From Clostridiales bacterium (GTDB lineage Bacteria; Bacillota; Clostridia; Peptostreptococcales; Anaerovoracaceae), in assembly GCA_012735145.1 (NCBI GenBank), contig JAAYIA010000033.1, positions 1 to 44,829 of the forward strand: DNA of 44,829 nucleotides. The letters run 5' to 3'. A model generated the notes under the pieces. The model worked only from the letters and a program-made list of their open reading frames with translations, did not search any database and was not told the origin of the DNA. Each line of letters begins with the position of its first letter. Position 1 is the stretch's first letter. A program made the translations under genes and the position numbers. This document shows, piece after piece, positions 28,049 to 37,214 of this stretch.

Positions 28049-31000
28049 TCATTCTTTGTCATCTGCATGTTCTGTGTCAGCATCCATTATCATTCGCTGA
28101 ACACTCTTAGGTAAGGAGTTAAATGAATCAACACCTCTTTTCCTGCTATCTTCATCAAAACGCCCACTGTATTGTTCGTCAATATTATTTTCGTTCTCTT
28201 CCTCGGGCAAAAATATGGCTGCATTGCTATCGGTACTTGTAATATTTTCTTTATCTATATTTCTAGGATTCATCTCATTTAGATTTGCATCCTTTTGATC
28301 AGATCCTTCTTCAGATGTTCCATAATATTCGTCTTCTGACATAAGAACTTGTCTTGGTCTTGAACCATCTGATGGTCCTATGATTCCTCTTTCTTCTATC
28401 TCATCAACTATCCTTGCAGCCCTATTATATCCAATTCTAAATCTTCTCTGTAACATTGACACCGATGCTTGTTTAGATTTGAGTATGAAAGCAATGGCAT
28501 CATCTGTTAATTCATCCTGTGGCTCTGATCGACCTCTTTTTTCGTCGCTTTCAATAGCTTTCTTCAGTTCCTCATCATAAGACGGTCCGCCACCTTCTTT
28601 TTTTACAAACCTTACTATTCTTGCAGTTTCGGCATCTGAGATAAAAGGTCCTTGAATCCTAAATGGTTTATTTGATCCTACAGGTGAAAAGAGCATGTCT
28701 CCTTTGCCAAGAAGTTTTTCCGCCCCTGACATATCTAATATTGTCCTTGAGTCAAACTGCGATGCAACGCTGAATGAAATTCTTGAAGGAATGTTCGCTT
28801 TGATCAGGCCTGTAACAACATCGACTGATGGTCTTTGTGTTGCAACTATCATGTGCATACCTGCCGCTCTTGCCTTCTGAGCCAATCTGCATATAGAATT
28901 CTCAACCTCTGATGGGGCGGCCATCATAAGGTCAGCCAGTTCATCTATAATAATTACGACTTGAGGCTTGCAATTCTGTGGTTCATGATTAGCCTTCATA
29001 AGATCATTATATGATTCAAGGTCCTTTACTCCCTCTTTTGCAAAGGCCTCATATCTTTTATTCATTTCTTCTACAGCAATTGCCAAAGCCCTTGAAGCTT
29101 TTCTGGCGTCTGTAACAACAGGGGTCAGCATATGTGGTATTCCGTTGTAGTTGGCGAGTTCAACCACCTTTGGATCTATCATTATCAACTTTAGTTCTGA
29201 AGGTTTTGCCTTGTATAAAAAACTTGCAATTATTGTATTTATGCAAACAGATTTTCCAGATCCTGTAGCTCCTGCAATTAAGAGATGTGGCATATCATGA
29301 AGGTCTGCAATTATATTATTTCCGGAAATGTCCTTGCCGACAACAAATGAGATTTTTGATTTTGAGTTTCTAAATTCATCGGAATCTATCAAATCTCTAA
29401 TGTATACAGGGGCAGATTTTTCGTTTTCTACCTCAATGCCAACAGCGGCCTTTCCAGGGATAGGGGCCTCAATACGAATACTCTTAGCTCTAAGATTAAG
29501 CGCAATGTCATCAGCTAGTCTTGTTATGCTAGAAACCTTTACCCCCGTTGCAGGTTGAACTTCATACCTTGTAACTGAAGCTCCTTGTATAACTTTATGT
29601 ACTGTAGCATCAACACCAAAATCATTTAGAGTTCTCTCCAATAAATCCGCTTTTTCTTCCAGCTGTGCATCGGACATCATCTGTTTAGATGATGTACCTC
29701 TTTTAAGTAAGCTTTCGGAAGGGAGAGTATATCCACTATCGTCTGTGGAAGCATTAAAACTTTCCGTCAAAGCTTGATCTTCCTTGTTATCGATTTCAAC
29801 ATCTTTTGAGAATGAACGAACCTTTTGATTTGCTCCTGGTAAATTCGATGTAAAATTTGTTATATCCGTCGATGCCACAGCGTCCTGACCCGATATATCG
29901 GTATCAGCCATATCTAGGCCTAATTTGGTCTTATTGTCTGTAAACTTCGCCTTAGGCTTCATGACATCTGTGCTATATCCTCCAAGTCCATAAGCTCCCG
30001 AAACCCCGACATTGTCAATATCTCCCAAACCATAACCGGTCTTTTTCTTCGAAGATTCGCCACCAAGACCGGAAGACATTTCTTCTTCGGCTTTTCTTTT
30101 TAGTCCAGGAAAACCATAATCTTCAGAATCTTCTTCTCCATTAAACTTCTTTGCAAGTCTTCCGAATATTGTATCTTTCTTCATAATTTCCAGTACCGAG
30201 TCCTCCTGAGTTTTTTGATCAAGATTTTTCTCGGATGGACGATGCAAGCTGCTAGTCGTCTCTTGCATTTTGGTTGGTTCATATTTTGCTGGAGTAGTAT
30301 AATTATCGGATTTGTTGAGTACATCTCTGTCTTTAAGATCAGTAGGCTCATCCACTTTCGAAATTCCGTTAAAGATTGAACGCCAAAACGATTTTTCTTC
30401 CTTCTCCGGTTTTAGAACAAACGTATCTTCCATATCATAAGGACGGGGATCTGGATAAACAGGTTCTGAAAACTGAACCGGTCTTGCAGTCATCGCTACA
30501 GCCATCTGAACCTTATCTTTCTCAGCTTCCTCCAGCTCATTCATTATCCTTCTGTTTTCACGTTTTTTGCTCATTTTCTCAAAAAATCTTGATATTGGCG
30601 TATTCGCTACCAAAAAAATTGAAATCAGCAGTACAGCTACAGCAATTATGATAAGACCCGGCTTTCCAAAAAATTTGACCATTATGGAGCCAAGCTCCAT
30701 TCCAATCACGCCACCCTTGTCTCCCTTCACTCCATGGCGATAATAGGAGCCTATGTCAGCAAAACTTATACCAAGCTTTTTTTCATCGATAAATCTGTAC
30801 GAATTCAAAATGCACATATTTATAAATATGAAAATACTGAATATACCTGTTCTTCCACTTACGTGCTGTAATTTTTGTGCAAATAAAAGCACTCCTCCTA
30901 TCACTATCATAAAAGGAAGTGCATATGCCATAATACCGAAAAGTCCCAAACAAACATCATGAATTTTTTTACCGAATTCGCCTGTAGAATCCATAACAAC

Positions 31001-31210
31001 GGTAAAGAAAAGAAATGTACCTATGGCGATCATTGTAATGCCCCATATAACATCGACAGTCCTTCTCTCCCTATCGATTTTATCTTGCATCTCGGCGACT
31101 CTTTCCTCTTTACTTGGAGTCCTCTCAATGGAAGACGCCTTCGATGTCGTAGATTTTTTATTTTTACTACCCGGCGGTCTTCCCGGGCCTCTTTTGCTTT
31201 TTTGTGCCAT
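28049..31210 (-). CDS. ftsK: DNA translocase FtsK/SpoIIIE
   Basis: 1053 aa; 4-TM N-terminus, Walker A AGATGSGKSVCINTII, IIIDELADLMMAAP, gamma domain DELTDDAIAFILKSKQASVSMLQRRFRIGYNRAARIVDEIEERGIIGPSDGSRPRQVL. Confidence 0.97.
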   Translation of the reverse strand: MAQKSKRGPGRPPGSKNKKSTTSKASSIERTPSKEERVAEMQDKIDRERRTVDVIWGITMIAIGTFLFFTVVMDSTGEFGKKIHDVCLGLFGIMAYALPFMIVIGGVLLFAQKLQHVSGRTGIFSIFIFINMCILNSYRFIDEKKLGISFADIGSYYRHGVKGDKGGVIGMELGSIMVKFFGKPGLIIIAVAVLLISIFLVANTPISRFFEKMSKKRENRRIMNELEEAEKDKVQMAVAMTARPVQFSEPVYPDPRPYDMEDTFVLKPEKEEKSFWRSIFNGISKVDEPTDLKDRDVLNKSDNYTTPAKYEPTKMQETTSSLHRPSEKNLDQKTQEDSVLEIMKKDTIFGRLAKKFNGEEDSEDYGFPGLKRKAEEEMSSGLGGESSKKKTGYGLGDIDNVGVSGAYGLGGYSTDVMKPKAKFTDNKTKLGLDMADTDISGQDAVASTDITNFTSNLPGANQKVRSFSKDVEIDNKEDQALTESFNASTDDSGYTLPSESLLKRGTSSKQMMSDAQLEEKADLLERTLNDFGVDATVHKVIQGASVTRYEVQPATGVKVSSITRLADDIALNLRAKSIRIEAPIPGKAAVGIEVENEKSAPVYIRDLIDSDEFRNSKSKISFVVGKDISGNNIIADLHDMPHLLIAGATGSGKSVCINTIIASFLYKAKPSELKLIMIDPKVVELANYNGIPHMLTPVVTDARKASRALAIAVEEMNKRYEAFAKEGVKDLESYNDLMKANHEPQNCKPQVVIIIDELADLMMAAPSEVENSICRLAQKARAAGMHMIVATQRPSVDVVTGLIKANIPSRISFSVASQFDSRTILDMSGAEKLLGKGDMLFSPVGSNKPFRIQGPFISDAETARIVRFVKKEGGGPSYDEELKKAIESDEKRGRSEPQDELTDDAIAFILKSKQASVSMLQRRFRIGYNRAARIVDEIEERGIIGPSDGSRPRQVLMSEDEYYGTSEEGSDQKDANLNEMNPRNIDKENITSTDSNAAIFLPEEENENNIDEQYSGRFDEDSRKRGVDSFNSLPKSVQRMIMDADTEHADDKE

Positions 31211-31235
31211 TACGATGACTCCTATCTATTACAAA

Positions 31236-32069
31236 CTAACCCTTAAGAGTGTATATTATTAATATTATTCCCAAAACCCATACATAATATGAGAAGTATC
31301 TAAGACTTAATTTTCTTACGACAGCTATCATCGCTTTAATGGCAACAATACCTGAAATAGCTGCAACCACAGCCCCCGCAATTATAGGTCCCCTGTTTGC
31401 ATCGAGAATTAAACTTGCATCTTCTGATCCGAGCATAACGATAAGTGAACCAAGTATAGACGGAATAGATATTAGAAAGGCAAATTCGACGGCAAAATCT
31501 CTTTCCAAGCCCGTAAGAAGACCACCGACAAGTGTCGAGCCAGATCTTGATATTCCCGGACAAATAGCTACACCTTGCATAGTTCCTATTACCAAAGCGT
31601 GTGTCCATTCCATACCTTCTGCTTTTACCTTATTGTTTCTCTTGCTCTCAGCAGTCCACAGCAAAACTCCGGTTATCAGAAGACCTACCCCTGTAGGTAG
31701 TAAAGTTGTATAAAATGATTCAAATAAATCGTTAAAAGCAAGTCCAATAATCCCCGTAGGTATGGACGCTATTATTATCATAATTCCAAGTCTTCTTACC
31801 GGTCTTTCGTTTAATCTTAATCCTTTTCCGGTAACAAGATCGATGATAGTTAAAAAAAGCTCCTTAAAAAGTGCCAATAAATCTTTCCAATAGCAGAAGA
31901 ACACTGATACCAGAGTACCTATATGTAAGAGAACTGTAAAAATAAGAACAGAGTCAGCATTTACCCCAAATAAATGTTGAACTATAAGCAAATGACCTGA
32001 ACTGCTCACCGGAAGAAACTCTGTGAGTCCCTGTACAAGCCCTACTAGTATCGCATTTGTATATGTCAT
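31236..32069 (-). CDS. uppP: Undecaprenyl-diphosphatase (BacA/UppP)
   Basis: GLVQGLTEFLPVSSSGHLLIVQHLFG, GTMQGVAICPGISRSGSTLVGGLLTGL. Confidence 0.97.
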   Translation of the reverse strand: MTYTNAILVGLVQGLTEFLPVSSSGHLLIVQHLFGVNADSVLIFTVLLHIGTLVSVFFCYWKDLLALFKELFLTIIDLVTGKGLRLNERPVRRLGIMIIIASIPTGIIGLAFNDLFESFYTTLLPTGVGLLITGVLLWTAESKRNNKVKAEGMEWTHALVIGTMQGVAICPGISRSGSTLVGGLLTGLERDFAVEFAFLISIPSILGSLIVMLGSEDASLILDANRGPIIAGAVVAAISGIVAIKAMIAVVRKLSLRYFSYYVWVLGIILIIYTLKG

Positions 32070-32104
32070 AATCGTATTCTCCTTATTATGTATATATCTT
32101 ATTT

Positions 32105-32133
32105 ATTATACTACAATACCCTATATCTTTGAA
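32105..32133 (-). promoter_or_regulatory. Putative uppP promoter
   Basis: Minus strand TTCAAA-N17-TATAAT upstream of uppP. Confidence 0.5.
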
Positions 32134-32198
32134 TAAAAATCGTCATAAAAGGAATAGAGATTGTTCAAAAATACGCATTTTTACATGTGCATTTATAA

Positions 32199-32237
32199 AA
32201 AAGGATGTGCTGCCTTCTTCAGACTGCACATCCTTTT
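32199..32237. terminator. Intrinsic terminator of gdh (could act bidirectionally)
   Basis: AAAAGGATGTGC...GCACATCCTTTT hairpin with A/T flanks. Confidence 0.85.
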
Positions 32238-32285
32238 AATATTTTTGTTGTTATTTAGGACAATTTCTACAAATAATATATTCGA

Positions 32286-33554
32286 CTACACCCAGCCACG
32301 AAGTTTCATTACGTCAGCTACCTTCTTGACTGAATTCATGTAAGCAGCCTCACGAACTGTAACTTTGTGTTCTTCTTTGAGATCCCAAATATCATTAAAT
32401 GCTTTAACCATTGCCAATTCCTGACGGCTTTCAGCCTCTTCCTCAGTCCAGTAGTATCCGTAACGATTCTGTACCCACTCGAAGTAGCTTACAGTTACTC
32501 CACCAGCATTTGTCAATACGTCAGGTGTCAAGAGGATTCCTCTCTTGTTAAGAACTTCATCAGCGGCAGGAGTTGTAGGACCATTTGCAGCTTCGCACAC
32601 GAGTTTAGCATTAATAGTTTCAGCAACTTCGTGGGTAATTGCATTCTCTAATGCTGCAGGAACGATAATATCAACGTCCAGTGCCCAGAATTCTTCCATT
32701 GTAAGTGCCTTTGATCCAGGATAGTTTAGTAAATTCTTGTTTTCAGCAAAATATTCTACAAGAGAATCATAATCAAGTCCATCTTCGTTATAAATGACGT
32801 ATGTGCCATTCTTAGGTTCCCACTCTGAAATTGCGACAACCTTAGTACCCTGGCGACACATATTCTTAACTGTAAAACGTCCAACGTTTCCAAATCCCTG
32901 AACAGCAACCTTCGCATGTGCAATATCAATTCCCAGTTTCTTAGCTGCTTCACGAGCTATAACATAGATACCAAAGCCTGTAGCTTCGTTACGGCCCTTA
33001 GATCCTCCCCATGTTACTGATTTACCTGTTAAAACTCCAAGATCCTGAACATCTCCATTAAGCTTGATGTATTCATCAACCATCCAGCTCATTATCTGTG
33101 CATTTGTGCCTACATCTGGAGCAGGAACATCAAGCTTCTCTCCGAGATATTTGTGAAGACCACGTATATATCCACGTGCGATTTGTTCCAATTCATTTGC
33201 AGAAAGCTTCAAAGGATCGCAGATGACTCCACCCTTGCCTCCACCGTAAGGAATATCCATGATTCCGCATTTGAATGTCATCCAAATTGAAAGAGCTCTT
33301 ACTTCATCATATGAAACTCCCGGATGAAAACGGATTCCTCCCTTAGCCGGTCCGATTGCCGTATTGTGCTGGCTGCGCCATCCTTTGAACATTTTAAGTG
33401 ATCCGTCATCCATGCGAACAGGAATATTAACCTCGATTATGCGCTGTGGTTCGCTCAAGAACTGATAAACATCATCTTCGAGTCCCAACTGATCGCAAGC
33501 GTGCTTAACCTTAGCCTGTGCACTTTCAAACGGATTTAGATTTTCTTTAGCCAT
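32286..33554 (-). CDS. Glu/Leu/Phe/Val dehydrogenase (NAD(P)-dependent glutamate dehydrogenase)
   Basis: GWRSQHNTAIGPAKGGIRFHPGVSYDEVRALSIWMTFKCGIMDIPYGGGKGG, VQGFGNVGRFT, EAANGPTTPAADEVLNKRGI. Confidence 0.96.
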   Translation of the reverse strand: MAKENLNPFESAQAKVKHACDQLGLEDDVYQFLSEPQRIIEVNIPVRMDDGSLKMFKGWRSQHNTAIGPAKGGIRFHPGVSYDEVRALSIWMTFKCGIMDIPYGGGKGGVICDPLKLSANELEQIARGYIRGLHKYLGEKLDVPAPDVGTNAQIMSWMVDEYIKLNGDVQDLGVLTGKSVTWGGSKGRNEATGFGIYVIAREAAKKLGIDIAHAKVAVQGFGNVGRFTVKNMCRQGTKVVAISEWEPKNGTYVIYNEDGLDYDSLVEYFAENKNLLNYPGSKALTMEEFWALDVDIIVPAALENAITHEVAETINAKLVCEAANGPTTPAADEVLNKRGILLTPDVLTNAGGVTVSYFEWVQNRYGYYWTEEEAESRQELAMVKAFNDIWDLKEEHKVTVREAAYMNSVKKVADVMKLRGWV

Positions 33555-33652
33555 GTCTGCCTCCTTAAAGATAAATGAATGTATTTTGTTTCTTTAACGG
33601 TATTTCACAACCCAACAAGTGTAAACAAGCAAGCTGTTGAATACGCCAATTA

Positions 33653-33681
33653 AGTATATCTCTTCATAGAGTTTTTTTCAA
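33653..33681 (-). promoter_or_regulatory. Putative glutamate dehydrogenase promoter
   Basis: Minus strand TTGAAA-N17-TATACT about 100 nt upstream of the start codon. Confidence 0.65.
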
Positions 33682-33792
33682 GTTAATCTATATTCTCTTT
33701 TCTCTGGATATCATCAGTTTAAAAAGAAATATAAAAAAAAGCACAAACATTTTCGCCTGCACTCTTTTATCTGATTTAGTCAAAACAAAACA

Positions 33793-33981
33793 CTATTCAG
33801 CGTTCACAACATCCTTGCCATCGTAAAAACCGCATGTAGGACATACTCTGTGTGGAAGCTTTGGCTCATGGCACTGAGGACAAATAGAGAGTCCGGTCAT
33901 GCTCTTCTTCATATTAGTAGCTTTTCTGCCACTTGTCTTAGCCTGTGATGTTTTCCTCTTAGGTACTGCCATTGTCGACAC
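33793..33981 (-). CDS. rpmF: 50S ribosomal protein L32
   Basis: [56 protein letters not shown] (internal start of track ORF, ATG 33972); zinc-ribbon Cys pairs. Confidence 0.97.
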   Translation of the reverse strand: MSTMAVPKRKTSQAKTSGRKATNMKKSMTGLSICPQCHEPKLPHRVCPTCGFYDGKDVVNAE

Positions 33982-34035
33982 CTCCTTATATAATAAATGT
34001 CTTTTAATAACTTTTATAATTTACCATACCGCACT

Positions 34036-34064
34036 ATTATATTCATCCGTTACTACATTGTCAA
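34036..34064 (-). promoter_or_regulatory. Perfect-consensus promoter of rpmF
   Basis: Minus strand TTGACA-ATGTAGTAACGGATGAA(17)-TATAAT. Confidence 0.8.
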
Positions 34065-34141
34065 CGAAAAAATTTTATTTTTCTAAAATGATTTATGGTT
34101 TTTTTGTTAAAAATATGTTAATATTCTTAAGTACTAATTAC

Positions 34142-34218
34142 CGGGGTGTGGCTCAGCTTGGTAGAGCGCTTCGTTCGGGACGAAGAGGTCGCATGTTCAA
34201 ATCATGTCACCCCGACCA
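34142..34218 (+). tRNA. tRNA-Pro (anticodon CGG), CCA encoded
   Basis: Acceptor CGGGGTG/CACCCCG with A73-CCA, D arm GGCTCAGCTTGGTAGAGC, anticodon stem CTTCG-TTCGGGA-CGAAG, T arm CATGTTCAAATCATG; C1-G72 typical of bacterial tRNA-Pro. Confidence 0.96.
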
Positions 34219-34224
34219 ATCGCA

Positions 34225-35445
34225 TTATCTAATTATAGGTGTGACTCTATGATCTGAATTTGCACTTATATCCCTTCCGGTAGTCAAGTTGTATATATCA
34301 GCTGCGTGTACATCTAGATTGACCAATAGATTGCCTACAACGCCAACTTCTTCAAATTCTTTATTGATATTTGTAATAACAGGAAGTTTATTTTTTTTGT
34401 TCTTTTTAACCTCTGAAAGCATATCTCTTCCCTTATCGCTAAGACCCAGAATTCTTATATATGCAGGTATACACCTCTCATATTTCTTTCTGTCGATGTC
34501 CAAAATCAACTGCATGCACAGCCTGGATATTCTGGTATAAGTGTATCTTTTTGACTTAACCGCCCGGACAAACCCATCCCATGTTGTAGCATCAGCAATT
34601 ACAGCTTTCATCCTGTTTCCTATTCCCTCACCACCGGATGGACATCGATCGATTTTATCAGCTGAAGCCGTCAGTACGCAGAATTTAAGCAAGTCAAGCC
34701 ATTTGTCGGGATATGTACTAATACTGTTGTTCAATACAGAAACGGTATTAGCAGGAACATAGGATTCTATATCCTTTCCGTCTTTAACTATCTTCCTAAT
34801 ACCCGTAGCACTTTGAAACAATCTAATTTCATCAACGGAGTCGTGGTAGCCTGCTCCTATTCTGGTTATTGCAATAGGCTCAATTTCATCGCAAGCCATT
34901 ATATATTCGAGTGCAAGAATATCATTCGAGCCTTCGAGAATAGAAACATCCATGCTGATATCTTCCGGCGTATATTCAGCGTTATTATAAGCACATACCT
35001 TTGCGTATGCGGCAGCCCTCGCCTTTGGATAAGAAAGGCCTTCCTTTGAGAAAAGTTTAATTTCTCTCTCAATATCTGAGGCATTTTTTCTGAGATTATT
35101 TGCAATCCTTCTGAGCTTATTTATATTTCCGGTTTCGCTTCCGAATGCAAGGTGAGTTACATTTCCAAGAGACTCAAGCAAGAAAACTCCGGCAGCACCA
35201 TATTGTTTTGCGTTACCAAGGCAATAGTAGACAGGTATCTCCATTACTATATCTACACCGTTTTCAATCGCTAGCCTTGCCCTTTCCCATTTATCAAGAA
35301 TTGCAGGCTCTCCACGCTGTACATAGTCACCACTCATAGCTACTACGACAACATCACTGCCTGCAATCTTTTTTGCCTCCTTAATATGGTAAACATGACC
35401 ATTATGCAGAGGGTTATATTCTGCAATAATTCCTACTGCCTTCAT
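34225..35445 (-). CDS. tmcAL: tRNA(Met) cytidine acetate ligase (YlbM/nucleotidyltransferase family)
   Basis: MKAVGIIAEYNPLHNGHVYHIKEAKKIAGSDVVVVAMSGDYVQRGEPAILDKWERA, AFGSETGN. Confidence 0.94.
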   Translation of the reverse strand: MKAVGIIAEYNPLHNGHVYHIKEAKKIAGSDVVVVAMSGDYVQRGEPAILDKWERARLAIENGVDIVMEIPVYYCLGNAKQYGAAGVFLLESLGNVTHLAFGSETGNINKLRRIANNLRKNASDIEREIKLFSKEGLSYPKARAAAYAKVCAYNNAEYTPEDISMDVSILEGSNDILALEYIMACDEIEPIAITRIGAGYHDSVDEIRLFQSATGIRKIVKDGKDIESYVPANTVSVLNNSISTYPDKWLDLLKFCVLTASADKIDRCPSGGEGIGNRMKAVIADATTWDGFVRAVKSKRYTYTRISRLCMQLILDIDRKKYERCIPAYIRILGLSDKGRDMLSEVKKNKKNKLPVITNINKEFEEVGVVGNLLVNLDVHAADIYNLTTGRDISANSDHRVTPIIR

Positions 35446-35460
35446 TTTTGTTTTTCTTCT

Positions 35461-36018
35461 CTATTCTTCTTCGGTTCTTGTATCAGTAATCTGAACTCGT
35501 TCTGCAAGATTTTTCATCTCTTGACGGTTATGGTTCACCTTAACATTAATATTTCCAAGCATATCTGAGAAATAATCATTCATAGGTTGAACATATGATG
35601 AGCCAACGCTAGATATATCGTTCTGCATATCAAAAAGAAGCTTATCTATATACTCATATGTCCTTAGTTTGATGTAGTTGGCATGATTTTCTGCTTCGCT
35701 AAGAATCGCATCAGCTCTTTTTTGTGCTTCCTTTTTGATTATATTTGTATCTACAAGATATTCCGCTTGATTTTTTGCGGAAACTATAACTTTATTGTAT
35801 TCGCTCTTGGCATCATTTATAATCCGATCTTTTTCGCGACTTACCCAATTTGCCTGCTGTATATCTCTCGGAAGATTGAGCCTTATATCCTCAATAATCT
35901 TATGTGCTATCTCCCCATCAATAAGAACATTTTGTGACATGAAAGATTTCTTTGAAGATGTGATAAGTTCTTCCAACTCATCTAAAAGTGTCATTACCCT
36001 TATGCTGTCGTCACTCAT
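35461..36018 (-). CDS. Uncharacterised coiled-coil protein
   Basis: Start MSDDSIRVMTLLDELEELITSSKKSF (ATG 36018, upstream GGGAGGAAAA); charged helical middle region KEAQKRADAILSEAENHANYI; overlaps the coaD stop. Confidence 0.75.
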   Translation of the reverse strand: MSDDSIRVMTLLDELEELITSSKKSFMSQNVLIDGEIAHKIIEDIRLNLPRDIQQANWVSREKDRIINDAKSEYNKVIVSAKNQAEYLVDTNIIKKEAQKRADAILSEAENHANYIKLRTYEYIDKLLFDMQNDISSVGSSYVQPMNDYFSDMLGNINVKVNHNRQEMKNLAERVQITDTRTEEE

Positions 36019-36514
36019 TATATTTTCCTCCCGATTGTAGTTTTTCGTGTATTTTTTGTTTTGCATAATCCGGAATAAATCCGTCAATGCGGCCACCAAG
36101 TGAAGCAACCTCTTTAATCATGCTGGAGCTAATGTATGAATATTGCGGATCCGTCATCAGAAAAACCGTTTCCGTGTCGTTAATATACAAGCTGGCATTC
36201 ATCTGTGCCATCTGTATCTCATTCTCAAAGTCCATCGTTGCTCTAAGACCTCTGACTACGACAGAAAAGTCATTTTCATTGACGTAATTTGCAAGAAGAC
36301 CGCTAAAGCTGTCCACTTCTACATTGGGCATGTATTCCGTTACCTTTCTTGCAATTTCGACTCTCTCATCAACGGTAAAAAAACATTTTTTGTTAGGATT
36401 TACAACAACAGCAACAGTCAAAGAGTCGTACATCTTAGACGCTCTCTCAATGATATTTATATGACCGTTGGTTATTGGGTCGAATGAACCCGCATACAAA
36501 GCTTTTGTTTTCAT
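36011..36514 (-). CDS. coaD: Phosphopantetheine adenylyltransferase
   Basis: MKTKALYAGSFDPITNGHINIIERASKMYD, YISSSMIKEVASLGG; ATG at 36514 within the longer track ORF. Confidence 0.97.
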   Translation of the reverse strand: MKTKALYAGSFDPITNGHINIIERASKMYDSLTVAVVVNPNKKCFFTVDERVEIARKVTEYMPNVEVDSFSGLLANYVNENDFSVVVRGLRATMDFENEIQMAQMNASLYINDTETVFLMTDPQYSYISSSMIKEVASLGGRIDGFIPDYAKQKIHEKLQSGGKYNE

Positions 36515-36554
36515 TTTAATATGTTCCTCACCACTAAAGTCTATCAAAACCATC

Positions 36555-37109
36555 TTATATTATCAATATATCTTCTTTTATGAAAACATCTACTCCGATA
36601 GTTCCATACTTTTTTTCTTTAACTTTCTTAAGGCCATTATATTCATCTTTCATTTTGTCTTTAAAGAGGTGCTCTACTACCAAAATGCCACCTTCCTTAA
36701 GTAAGTTTTTCTCATGTACAAGAGTAAACACTTTATCGTAATATTCCAAATTCTCATAAGGTGGATCTATAATGATGATGTCAAGTTTATCATCTATTCT
36801 ATTGATAGCATTCAAATAATCGTAATTCATCAAAACAGATTTATCTTCTGCTTTGCAATGATCGACATTCGCTTTTAAAACTCTGAAATTCTGCCTGTTT
36901 CCTTCGTTAAAATAACACTTTAATGCACCCCTTGAAAGAGCTTCTAATCCCATTACGCCACTTCCAGCAAACATATCAAAAACAACCGCGCTAGGAATCC
37001 AGTCGTCTATCATACTGAATACGGCTTCTCTTACCTTCTCCGTTGTAGGCCTGATTCCGATAGGAATCTCGATGTTTCTGTATTTAAATTCTCCCGATAT
37101 TATCTTCAT
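36555..37109 (-). CDS. rsmD: 16S rRNA (guanine966-N2)-methyltransferase
   Basis: RPTTEKVREAVFSMI, DMFAGSGVMGLEALSRGA, IIIDPPYENLEYY. Confidence 0.95.
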   Translation of the reverse strand: MKIISGEFKYRNIEIPIGIRPTTEKVREAVFSMIDDWIPSAVVFDMFAGSGVMGLEALSRGALKCYFNEGNRQNFRVLKANVDHCKAEDKSVLMNYDYLNAINRIDDKLDIIIIDPPYENLEYYDKVFTLVHEKNLLKEGGILVVEHLFKDKMKDEYNGLKKVKEKKYGTIGVDVFIKEDILII

Positions 37110-37214
37110 TTTCTTTCCTGTCTATTATTTTATTTTTGACATTATAAAACTTTCTTCTTGTGAATATAATTTATATAATTCTAACATATGCGATTTATGT
37201 AACAAATCAATTAC

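Noticed and set aside
33899-34252. 117-aa plus-strand ORF
   Set aside because: Spans rpmF antisense and the whole tRNA-Pro; clearly spurious.
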